Of a stretch of DNA of 28,127 bases, positions 16,340 to 23,462 are shown one piece after another. The notes beneath the pieces are model-generated. The model was not told where the DNA came from. It worked only from the letters and a program-made list of their open reading frames with translations, and searched no databases. Numbering within the stretch: the first letter of the stretch is position 1; each line of letters starts with the position of its first letter. The DNA is taken from assembly GCA_050693155.1 (NCBI GenBank), contig JBOGWA010000040.1, positions 1-28,127 of the forward strand, in the 5' to 3' direction. Made by a program: the position numbers and the translations under genes. Source of the stretch: JBOGWA01 sp050693155. Its GTDB lineage: Bacteria; Actinomycetota; UBA4738; CALAEC01.

Positions 16340-17388
16340 CCGCCGTCCAGACGCCATCGGGCGCCGTCGGTGAGCGGCAACCTCTCATCAAGCTCACCGG
16401 CGTGAAGAAGCACTTCCCGATCACGAGAGGGCTCATCTTCCAGCGCAAGATCGGTCAGGTCCACGCCGTCGACGGCATCGACCTGGAGGTCTACCCGGGC
16501 GAGACCCTCGGGCTCGTCGGGGAGACGGGATGCGGAAAGTCGACGACCGGCAGGCTGATCACCCGGCTCCTTGACCCCACGGAAGGAAGCGTCGTCTTCG
16601 ACGGCCAGGACATCACCCGGTGGCGCCGCAGGAAGCTGCAGCCCCTGCGCCGAGAGATGCAGATGATCTTTCAGGACCCCTTTGCATCGCTGAATCCGCG
16701 GAAGACAGTTGGCTCCATCATCGGCGAACCCTTCCGAGTCCATCGGACGATCCCAAAGGATCGGATCAGGGGGGAAGTCCAACAGCTGATGGAGCTCGTG
16801 GGTCTCAACCCCGAGCACTACAACCGGTATCCCCACGAGTTTTCGGGCGGGCAACGGCAGCGGATCGGAGTGGCTCGAGCGCTGGCCCTTCGCCCGCGCC
16901 TCATCGTCGCCGACGAACCGGTGTCGGCCCTCGACGTGTCGATCCAAGCACAGATCCTGAACCTCCTGGAGGACCTTCAGGAGGAGTTCAACCTCACCTA
17001 CGTCTTCATCGCTCACGACCTATCGGTCGTCAAGCACATGAGCGATCGAGTCGCCGTCATGTATCTCGGGAAGATCGTTGAGGTCGCTCCCGGGGACACG
17101 CTGTACCTGAACCCGAAGCACCCCTACACGGGGGCGCTCCTGTCCGCCGTGCCGATTCCGGACCCGAGGCTCGCCGCCACCAGGAACCGGATCGTGCTCG
17201 AAGGAGACGTTCCCTCGCCGATCGACCCGCCGTCGGGATGTCGGTTTCATCCGCGATGTCCGAAAGCCAAGTTCCCCATCTGCCGGGAAACCGAGCCCGA
17301 GCTCGAGATCCACCACCCCGGACAGGTCGCCGCGTGCCACTTCCCGCTCGAAGACCAGGCCGTTCTCGAGACATCCTCCGGTGGCTGA
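16336..17388 (+). CDS. Oligopeptide/dipeptide ABC importer, ATPase F (importer 1)
   Basis: This is the DppF/OppF-type second ATPase of importer 1. The frame is open upstream to 16081, but the GTG at 16336, overlapping the previous stop, gives the normal family start (TAVQTPSG, then LIKLTGVKKHFPI) and 350 residues. Visible motifs are the P-loop GETGCGKS, Q-loop IFQDPFASLNPR, signature FSGGQRQR, Walker B LIVADEPVSALDVS and switch IAHDLSVV. The C-terminal domain has Cys302-x5-Cys308-x7-Cys316 and Cys334, as in the other three ATPases here. It closes the first importer operon; 55 nt separate it from the next binding-protein gene. No terminator is obvious there. Confidence 0.95.
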   Translation: MTAVQTPSGAVGERQPLIKLTGVKKHFPITRGLIFQRKIGQVHAVDGIDLEVYPGETLGLVGETGCGKSTTGRLITRLLDPTEGSVVFDGQDITRWRRRKLQPLRREMQMIFQDPFASLNPRKTVGSIIGEPFRVHRTIPKDRIRGEVQQLMELVGLNPEHYNRYPHEFSGGQRQRIGVARALALRPRLIVADEPVSALDVSIQAQILNLLEDLQEEFNLTYVFIAHDLSVVKHMSDRVAVMYLGKIVEVAPGDTLYLNPKHPYTGALLSAVPIPDPRLAATRNRIVLEGDVPSPIDPPSGCRFHPRCPKAKFPICRETEPELEIHHPGQVAACHFPLEDQAVLETSSGG

Positions 17389-17443
17389 ACGCGTCCGGAG
17401 TGTGCTAAGACAGGTCTGACGGCAGCGCTACAAGGGAGGGGAT

Positions 17444-19075
17444 ATGCCGAACTATAGAAAGACGCCTGCGTACCTCGCACTCATCACCGCGCTCGCGCTT
17501 GTTGCGGGTGCGTGTGCCGGCGGAGGGGGCGGGCAGAACGTCGAGACCATTGAAGGGGGGACGGTCATCTTCATGGCCGACCAGGAGCCGGCCATCTTGA
17601 ACAACCTCCTGGAGGAAGGGAACCTCTTCGCGACGGCAGTCATCGGATCCGTCCTGACGTCGCCGCTCTGGAGGGTCACGCCGGACTTCCAGTACGTGCC
17701 CTACCTGCTCCAAAGCGAGCCGGAGGTCACCGACGATCCCTTCACGGTTACCTATCGACTCCGCGACGAGGCGGTCTGGAGCGACGGGACGCCGATCACG
17801 TCCGACGATATCCAGTTCACGCTCGACACGATCCTGAACGAGGACTGGACGATCACGTCGCGCACCGGCTACGACCAGGTGACCGACACGGAAATCGTGG
17901 ACGACAAGACGATCACCTTGACCTTCAAGAAGCCGTACGCGCCCTGGCGGACCATGTTCTCCACGCACGATGGGGCGATCCTGCCAAAGCACGTGCTCGA
18001 AGGCGAGGACTTCAACAAGGTCTGGAACGACGAGATCACACTTTCCAGCGGACCGTTCGTCTTCGATTCGTGGCAGAAGGGTCAGCAGATACGGGTCGTT
18101 CGAAATGACAACTTCTGGGGCGGGGATGTCAGCCTCGAAGAGATCGTGTTCCGCTTCATCGAGGACTCCACCGCACAGGTCCAGCAGTTGCGCGGCCGCG
18201 AGGTCGACATGTTCTACCCGCAGCCACAGCTCGACCTTGTCGAGCAGGTCGCGGCCATCGAAGGCGTGACGAGCGAGGCGAGCGCCGGCCCGATCTGGGA
18301 GCACATCGACTTCAACGAGAAGACGCCGCCGCTCGACCAGCAGTACGTGCGGCTCGCATTCGCGAAGGCGATCAATCGCCAGGAGATCGTGGACACGTTC
18401 ATCACGCCGCTGGCGCCGGATGTGGCCGCACCACTCGGCAACGTCATCTACGTGGAGAACCAGGCCGAGTACGAGGACCACTGGTCGGATGTGATCTCCC
18501 ACGATCCCGAGGGCGCGATCGCGCTCCTGGAAGAAAATGGCTGCACCCGGGACACCGATGGCGTCTTCATCTGCGAGGGCGAGCGCCTGGAGTTCGACTG
18601 GGTGACGACAGCCGACAACGAAACCCGAGAGCTCACGTTCGAGGTCATCCAGCAGCAGCTGGAAGCCGTTGGCATCAAGGTAAACGCCGACTTCGGCGAT
18701 GCCGCAACGGTTTTCGGCGACCGCCTGATCACTGGCAAGTACGACATCTTCGAGTTCGCGTGGGTCGGTTCTCCCGATCCGGCCGGCGGCAACACGATCT
18801 GGACCTGCGACGGTGACCTGAACTACCGCGACTACTGCAACGAGGAGGTCACCGACCTGATCAACGCGACCGACGAAGCCGTCGACCCGGCGGAGCGCGC
18901 GCAGCTTTACAACCAGGCCGACGCGCTGATGGCGCAGGACGTGACCGTCGTCCCCCTCTATCAGAAGCCGACGTTCTTCGCGTGGTACACCGACATCGTG
19001 GGCCCGAAGGACAACGCGACGCAGTGGGGACCGCTCTGGAACGCAGGAGAGTGGGCTCGGGCGGCCGCCCTCTAG
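17444..19075 (+). CDS. Family 5 extracellular solute-binding lipoprotein (importer 2)
   Basis: This is the substrate receptor of importer 2. The 543-residue protein has a lipoprotein signal (KTPAYLALITALALVAGAC) followed by a Gly-rich stretch. The SBP_bac_5 pattern follows: EPAILNNLL, VLTSPLWRVT, EVTDDPFTVTYRLRDEAVW, SDGTPITSDDIQFTLD, then SSGPFVFDSW and VRNDNFWGG. Near the C-terminus it has NQADALMAQDVTVVPLYQKP. It is shorter than the importer 1 receptor and clearly distinct from it. The ATG at 17444 has a strong site, AAGGGAGG, 4 nt upstream. A weak extended -10 (TGC followed by TAAGAC, 17403-17411) may be its promoter. An intrinsic terminator follows 25 nt after the stop. The substrate is unknown. 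Confidence 0.92.
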   Translation: MPNYRKTPAYLALITALALVAGACAGGGGGQNVETIEGGTVIFMADQEPAILNNLLEEGNLFATAVIGSVLTSPLWRVTPDFQYVPYLLQSEPEVTDDPFTVTYRLRDEAVWSDGTPITSDDIQFTLDTILNEDWTITSRTGYDQVTDTEIVDDKTITLTFKKPYAPWRTMFSTHDGAILPKHVLEGEDFNKVWNDEITLSSGPFVFDSWQKGQQIRVVRNDNFWGGDVSLEEIVFRFIEDSTAQVQQLRGREVDMFYPQPQLDLVEQVAAIEGVTSEASAGPIWEHIDFNEKTPPLDQQYVRLAFAKAINRQEIVDTFITPLAPDVAAPLGNVIYVENQAEYEDHWSDVISHDPEGAIALLEENGCTRDTDGVFICEGERLEFDWVTTADNETRELTFEVIQQQLEAVGIKVNADFGDAATVFGDRLITGKYDIFEFAWVGSPDPAGGNTIWTCDGDLNYRDYCNEEVTDLINATDEAVDPAERAQLYNQADALMAQDVTVVPLYQKPTFFAWYTDIVGPKDNATQWGPLWNAGEWARAAAL

Positions 19076-19099
19076 CCGACGCTCACCGAGAGTCCGAAC

Positions 19100-19141
19100 C
19101 GTCTCCCTCGGCGTATGCCGGGCCGGGGGAGACGCGTTTTT
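19100..19141 (+). terminator. Intrinsic terminator after binding-protein gene 2
   Basis: CGTCTCCC at 19100-19107 pairs with GGGAGACG at 19127-19134. An inner CGGC-GTAT-GCCG hairpin (19109-19120) lies inside, and TTTTT follows at 19137-19141. It sits inside the importer operon, between the binding protein and permease B, so it would reduce transcription of the downstream membrane and ATPase genes. Confidence 0.75.
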
Positions 19142-19160
19142 GCGGTCCGGTTTGTGCGGG

Positions 19161-19172
19161 TACGATTGAGCC
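19161..19172 (+). promoter_or_regulatory. Putative leaderless promoter of permease B (importer 2)
   Basis: TACGAT at 19161-19166 lies exactly 6 nt before the GTG start at 19173, the spacing expected for a leaderless transcript. TTGCGG at 19140-19145 could be a poor -35 (15-nt spacer). There is no ribosome binding site before the GTG. It lies directly after the terminator at 19100-19141. Confidence 0.5.
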
Positions 19173-20138
19173 GTGCTGGCGTACGTCGTCCGTCGGCTGG
19201 CAAGCAGCATCCCCGTCCTGATCGTCACGAGCCTGATCGTTTTCTTCGGCGTCTCCTCCGTGGGCGATCCGCTCGCGGAGATCAAGCTCAGGCCGCGGTT
19301 CAGTCAGGTAACGGTCGACCTGATCACGGAACGGAAGCATCTCGACGATCCGCTGATCGTCCAGTACGGCTACTGGCTCGGGGATGCGGCCACGAACAGG
19401 TTCGGAACGACCCTCCTTTCTGACCGGCCGATCTGGCCCGAGCTCAGCCGCGCGCTCAAGAACACCGTGCAGCTCGTGATCGCCGCCGAGGTCTTCGCCA
19501 TCATTCTCGCGCTTCTTCTGGGCGTGCTCTCCGCGCGAAAGCAGTATTCGTTCTTCGACTACGCGACGACCACCATCTCGTTCTTCGGCTATTCCGTCCC
19601 GATCTTCTGGTTCGCGCTCATCCTTCAGGTGATCGTCACGAACATCTTCCTTGCGACGGGCGTGCGGGTCTTCTATACGGCGGGCCTCTCGTCGCCGGCC
19701 CCGGGGAACTTCTTCATCGACCGGCTACAGCACCTGGCCTTGCCGATAATCGCGCTGTCGTACGTGAGCATCGCCCAATACAGCCGGTACGCGCGCGGGT
19801 CGATGCTCGAGGTGCTGAACTCCGACTACGTTCGAACCGCTCGCGCGAAGGGACTCTCCGAGCGGTCCGTGACCATGAAGCACGCGCTGCGAAACGCCTT
19901 GATCCCAGTCGTCACGGTCGCGGCCGTGAACATGGGCGCCGTGTTCAGCGGGGTCATCCTCACCGAGTCGGTCTTCAGCCTCGACGGCATGGGCCTGTTC
20001 TTCGTCGAGGCGCTCGCGAGGCGCGAGGTGTACTCGCTTATGGCGTGGCTGATGGTGACCTCGGTCTTCATCATCGTGTTCAACCTCATCGCCGATATCG
20101 TCTATGGGGTCCTCGACCCTCGGATCCGCTATGACTGA
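19173..20138 (+). CDS. Oligopeptide/dipeptide ABC importer, permease B (importer 2)
   Basis: This is a DppB/OppB-family inner-membrane permease of 321 residues. It starts LAYVVRRLASSIPVLIVTSL, the first helix. DPLAEIKLRP and a periplasmic loop follow, then further helices and the EAA loop (SDYVRTARAKGLSERSVTMK). It ends with SVFSLDGMG and DPRIRYD. The EAA segment is nearly the same as in importer 1 permease B, so the two operons are related but well diverged. The GTG start at 19173 fits the family start and lies 6 nt after a -10-like box. The gene overlaps the following permease C by 8 nt. Confidence 0.94.
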   Translation: MLAYVVRRLASSIPVLIVTSLIVFFGVSSVGDPLAEIKLRPRFSQVTVDLITERKHLDDPLIVQYGYWLGDAATNRFGTTLLSDRPIWPELSRALKNTVQLVIAAEVFAIILALLLGVLSARKQYSFFDYATTTISFFGYSVPIFWFALILQVIVTNIFLATGVRVFYTAGLSSPAPGNFFIDRLQHLALPIIALSYVSIAQYSRYARGSMLEVLNSDYVRTARAKGLSERSVTMKHALRNALIPVVTVAAVNMGAVFSGVILTESVFSLDGMGLFFVEALARREVYSLMAWLMVTSVFIIVFNLIADIVYGVLDPRIRYD

Positions 20139-21123
20139 TGACGTCGCACGACGGCGACCCCTCGCGATCGGGATCCCCCAGGCCGGAGATCGAGTGGGTG
20201 AGCTGTTGTCGCCGCTCTCCGAGAAGGAGGCACTCGAGGAGCTTCACCGGGAAGGTCTGGAAATCCAGGCACGAAGTCACTGGGACCTCTTCAAGAGAAA
20301 GTTCCTGCGTCACAAGCTCGCGGTGGGAAGCCTTGTGCTCCTCTTCCTCATCATCGTGTCGGCCGTCTTTGCGGACCTGATTGCCCCCTACGAATTCGAT
20401 CAGATCGACCTCGCGAACCGGAGCCTGGGCCCGACGCTCGAGGGCTTTCACCTCTTCGGAACGGACAAGATCGGGCGGGACTACTTCACCCGCGTTCTGT
20501 TCGGAATTCGGACCTCGCTCCAAGTGGCCTTCGTGGTCGGGCTCGTTTCCACGATCTTGGGGGCGGTCGTCGGGGCCATCGCGGGCTACTTCGGGCGATG
20601 GGTCGACAACCTGCTAATGCGATTCACCGATCTGTTCCTCACGCTTCCGTTCTTTGCCGTGCTCCTGATCGCGGCGGCGTTCCTCGGTCGGGGATCACCT
20701 ATTCGGGTGTCCTTCATCGTGGCCCTGCTGCTGTGGCCGACACTTGCGCGAGTGGTTCGCGGCTCGTTCCTCTCCCTTCGGGAGAAGGAGTTCGTCGAGG
20801 CCGCGCGTGCGAGCGGCGCAAGCGATTGGCGGATCATCTTCCGCCACATGTTGCCGAACGCGCTCAGCCCGATCATCGTGAACCTGACGCTCACGATCGC
20901 GACCGCCATCCTTCTGGAGGCGTCCCTCTCGTTCCTGGGCTTTGGCATCCAGCCCCCGACCCCGGCCCTCGGGAAACTCATCGCCGACGGGAAAGACGCG
21001 CTCGTGACCCAGTGGTGGCTGGTGACGTTCCCGGGAGCCATGATCGTCGTCATCTCGCTCTGTATCAACTTTCTTGGAGACGGCCTTCGCGACGCGCTCG
21101 ACCCGTTTCAGCGAGCCAAGTGA
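20131..21123 (+). CDS. Oligopeptide/dipeptide ABC importer, permease C (importer 2)
   Basis: This is a DppC/OppC-family inner-membrane permease. The ATG at 20131, overlapping the permease B stop by 8 nt, gives 330 residues; an in-frame upstream ATG at 20104 would overlap more deeply and is less likely. After a longer cytoplasmic N-terminal part comes HWDLFKRKFLRHKLAVGSLV, leading into the first helix. FGTDKIGRDYFTRVLFGIRT, the EAA loop EFVEAARASGASDWRIIFRH, LSFLGFGIQPPTPALG and GDGLRDALDPF follow. All are family hallmarks. The ATPase D gene starts 1 nt after its stop. Confidence 0.94.
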   Translation: MTDDVARRRPLAIGIPQAGDRVGELLSPLSEKEALEELHREGLEIQARSHWDLFKRKFLRHKLAVGSLVLLFLIIVSAVFADLIAPYEFDQIDLANRSLGPTLEGFHLFGTDKIGRDYFTRVLFGIRTSLQVAFVVGLVSTILGAVVGAIAGYFGRWVDNLLMRFTDLFLTLPFFAVLLIAAAFLGRGSPIRVSFIVALLLWPTLARVVRGSFLSLREKEFVEAARASGASDWRIIFRHMLPNALSPIIVNLTLTIATAILLEASLSFLGFGIQPPTPALGKLIADGKDALVTQWWLVTFPGAMIVVISLCINFLGDGLRDALDPFQRAK

Positions 21124-21124
21124 C

Positions 21125-22171
21125 GTGACCGAGCCGGCGCTTTCGATTCGCGACCTCACGGTCGAATTCAACACAGCCGATGGGATCGTCCACGCTCTCG
21201 ACCGCGTTGGCTACGACCTGGCCCCGGGCGAGACGCTGGGCGTGGTGGGGGAGTCGGGCTCCGGCAAGAGCGTGACCGTGCTCTCGATCCTCGGCCTCAT
21301 CCCCCAGCCGCCCGGCCGGATCGTCTCCGGCGAAGCGATCTTCGAGGGGCGCGACCTGCTGAAGCTGTCTCCCAAGCAGCTGCGAGCGATCCGGGGCAAG
21401 GACATCGCGATGGTCTTCCAGGATCCGATGACCTCGCTGAATCCCGTCTTCACCGTTGGATACCAGATCGCCGAGGCGCTGCACGCGCACGAAGAGGAGG
21501 TCACCGACGAGCAGGCGCGAGCTCGCTCGATCGAGTTGCTCGATCTCGTCGGCGTCCCGCAGCCGGCGACCCGCTTCGATCAGTACCCCCACGAGTACTC
21601 GGGGGGGATGCGGCAGCGCGCAATGATCGCGATGGCTATGGCGAACCGCCCTCGCGTCTTGATCGCGGACGAGCCCACGACGGCCCTGGACGTCACGATC
21701 CAAGCGCAAGTGCTCGAGGTTCTGCACGCGGCACAGCAGGAAACGCACGCGGCAACGATCCTCATCACGCACGACCTCGGCCTGATCGCCGAGATGGCCG
21801 ATCGAGTCGTCGTGATGTACGCGGGCCGAGTCGTCGAGCTCGGTGACGTCGAAACGATCTTCCACGCCCCCCGGCACCCGTACACGCTCGGGCTCATGGG
21901 GAGCCTGCCCCGGCTCGACACCGACCTCCAGCGCCTCGCATCGATTCCGGGCCAGCCTCCCAGTCTGATCAATCGGCCTCCGGGCTGTGCGTTCCATCCT
22001 CGCTGCCGCCTCTCGGGCGGCCGAGAGCGATGCCGACAGGAGGTTCCCGGTCTCACGCGAGCGAACGGCGCCGGGCACCTCTCGTCGTGCCACTTCCACG
22101 ACGAGATGCCGAGAGAAGTGCGGCGAGTCGCGGAGGAAGTCGGCGTCGACGTCACGGGGACGGAGGAGTGA
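21125..22171 (+). CDS. Oligopeptide/dipeptide ABC importer, ATPase D (importer 2)
   Basis: This is the DppD/OppD-type ATPase of importer 2. The frame is open from an ATG at 21074 inside permease C, but the GTG at 21125 gives the family start (TEPALSIRDLTVEF) and 348 residues. It has the P-loop GESGSGKS, Q-loop VFQDPMTSLNPV, signature YSGGMRQR, Walker B VLIADEPTTALDV and switch ITHDLG. The C-terminal cysteines are Cys288-x5-Cys294-x8-Cys303 and Cys322. About 25 extra residues follow the last cysteine. The stop overlaps the ATPase F start by 4 nt (GTGA). Confidence 0.95.
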   Translation: MTEPALSIRDLTVEFNTADGIVHALDRVGYDLAPGETLGVVGESGSGKSVTVLSILGLIPQPPGRIVSGEAIFEGRDLLKLSPKQLRAIRGKDIAMVFQDPMTSLNPVFTVGYQIAEALHAHEEEVTDEQARARSIELLDLVGVPQPATRFDQYPHEYSGGMRQRAMIAMAMANRPRVLIADEPTTALDVTIQAQVLEVLHAAQQETHAATILITHDLGLIAEMADRVVVMYAGRVVELGDVETIFHAPRHPYTLGLMGSLPRLDTDLQRLASIPGQPPSLINRPPGCAFHPRCRLSGGRERCRQEVPGLTRANGAGHLSSCHFHDEMPREVRRVAEEVGVDVTGTEE

Positions 22172-23220
22172 TCCGGGCCACCGCCCCAGCCACGAGCACC
22201 CGCAGCCCTCTGCACGAACGAGCCCCACACGGCGAGGAGATCCTCCGGGTCGAGGATCTCGCGGTCCACTTTCCGATCCGGAGCGGTCTGCTTCGTCGCC
22301 GGGTTGGACGGGTCCACGCGGTGGACGGTGTGAGCTTCTCCATCGCGGCGGGGGAGACCCTCGGGCTCGTCGGAGAGTCGGGCTGCGGGAAATCGACAAC
22401 GGCGCGCGCCGTCATGCGCCTGATCGACCCGACAGCCGGACGAGTCGTCTTCAAGGGGGAAGACATCACCGGCTACGACCGACAGCGGATGCGCGAGGTA
22501 CGGCGGGAGATGCAGATCGTCTTCCAGGACCCGTACGCCTCACTCAACCCACGCATGACCGTCCGGGACATCGTCGCGGAACCGCTTCGGATCCACGACG
22601 CGTATTCCGAAGGGGGCCGGTCGAGGGTGGACGATCTCCTTAGTCTCGTGGGCCTCAACCCCGAGCACGGGAACCGGTTCCCGCACGAGTTCAGCGGTGG
22701 GCAGCGACAGCGCATCGGGGTCGCCCGGGCCCTCGCCCTGAACCCGCAGCTCCTCATCCTCGACGAGCCGGTCTCGGCTCTCGACGTCTCGATCCAGGCC
22801 CAGATCATCAACCTCCTCGAGGACATCCAGCAGGAGTTCGACCTCGCGTATCTGCTGATCGCCCACGACCTCTCCGTGGTGCGTCACATCTCCGATCGAG
22901 TGGCGGTCATGTACCTCGGGAAGATCGTCGAGACCGCCGGCCGCAGCGATATCTACGAGCGTGCGACCCACCCCTACACCCAGGCGCTTCTCTCGGCCGT
23001 GCCCGTCCCCGATCCCACGAAACGAGCGGAGAAGGCGCGGATCGTCCTCGAGGGTGACGTGCCGAACCCAGCGAACCCTCCCTCCGGCTGCCGGTTCCGG
23101 ACCCGGTGCTGGAAGGCGCAGGAGCGCTGCGCCGAGGAGGCGCCCCAGCTCGTCGATCGTGGGCACGGGCACCCGAGCGCCTGCTTCTTCGCCGAGCCGC
23201 TCCAGGCCCGAAGCGCCTGA
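22168..23220 (+). CDS. Oligopeptide/dipeptide ABC importer, ATPase F (importer 2)
   Basis: This is the DppF/OppF-type ATPase that closes importer 2. The frame is open from 22030, but the GTG at 22168, preceded by GGAGGAG and overlapping the ATPase D stop, gives the expected 350 residues. It shows the P-loop GESGCGKS, Q-loop VFQDPYASLNPR, signature FSGGQRQR, Walker B LLILDEPVSALDVS and switch IAHDLSVV. The C-terminal cysteines are Cys308-x5-Cys314-x6-Cys321 and Cys339. secG follows after 14 nt. Confidence 0.95.
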   Translation: MIRATAPATSTRSPLHERAPHGEEILRVEDLAVHFPIRSGLLRRRVGRVHAVDGVSFSIAAGETLGLVGESGCGKSTTARAVMRLIDPTAGRVVFKGEDITGYDRQRMREVRREMQIVFQDPYASLNPRMTVRDIVAEPLRIHDAYSEGGRSRVDDLLSLVGLNPEHGNRFPHEFSGGQRQRIGVARALALNPQLLILDEPVSALDVSIQAQIINLLEDIQQEFDLAYLLIAHDLSVVRHISDRVAVMYLGKIVETAGRSDIYERATHPYTQALLSAVPVPDPTKRAEKARIVLEGDVPNPANPPSGCRFRTRCWKAQERCAEEAPQLVDRGHGHPSACFFAEPLQARSA

Positions 23221-23234
23221 TAGACTCCGGCGAC
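23221..23234 (+). promoter_or_regulatory. Possible -10 box of secG
   Basis: TAGACT at 23221-23226 lies 8 nt before the secG ATG, close to leaderless spacing, and no Shine-Dalgarno site is visible. It directly follows the ATPase F stop. There is no clear -35. It is weaker than the boxes at 4133 and 19161. Confidence 0.3.
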
Positions 23235-23462
23235 ATGCTGATCGCCACGTTGATCGGGATCCATGTCGTCGTTGCGCTGCTGCTCATCGTCTTCATCCTG
23301 CTTCACGCGGGACGCGGCGGCGGTCTCTCCGACATGTTCGGAGGAGGCGCCGGGGGCCTCTCGGGCGGAACGGCCGTCGAGAAGAACCTCGACCGGATCA
23401 CCGTGGCAACGGCCGTCGTCTTCGCGGCGACAACGTTCATCCTTGCCTGGCAGTGGGATTAG
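23235..23462 (+). CDS. secG: Preprotein translocase subunit SecG
   Basis: SecG is a small membrane subunit of the SecYEG channel. The 75-residue protein has the expected two membrane helices: about residues 2-24 (LIGIHVVVALLLIVFILLH) and about 52-71 (VATAVVFAATTFILAWQW). Between them is the Gly-rich loop GRGGGLSDMFGGG that is the family hallmark. A longer open frame back to 23106 would add a non-family Arg-rich tail and overlap ATPase F, so the ATG at 23235 is chosen. In most actinobacteria secG follows tpiA directly; here about 13 kb separates them. Confidence 0.93.
   Translation: MLIATLIGIHVVVALLLIVFILLHAGRGGGLSDMFGGGAGGLSGGTAVEKNLDRITVATAVVFAATTFILAWQWD

Noticed and set aside
11254..23220. 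Importers 1 and 2 as a recent tandem duplication
   Set aside because: The receptors differ strongly in length and sequence, the gene orders differ, and the ATPases and permeases are similar only at family-motif level by eye.
23106..23234. A longer SecG with a 43-residue N-terminal extension
   Set aside because: The extension overlaps ATPase F in another frame, is Arg-rich without family similarity, and the ATG at 23235 gives a normal SecG.
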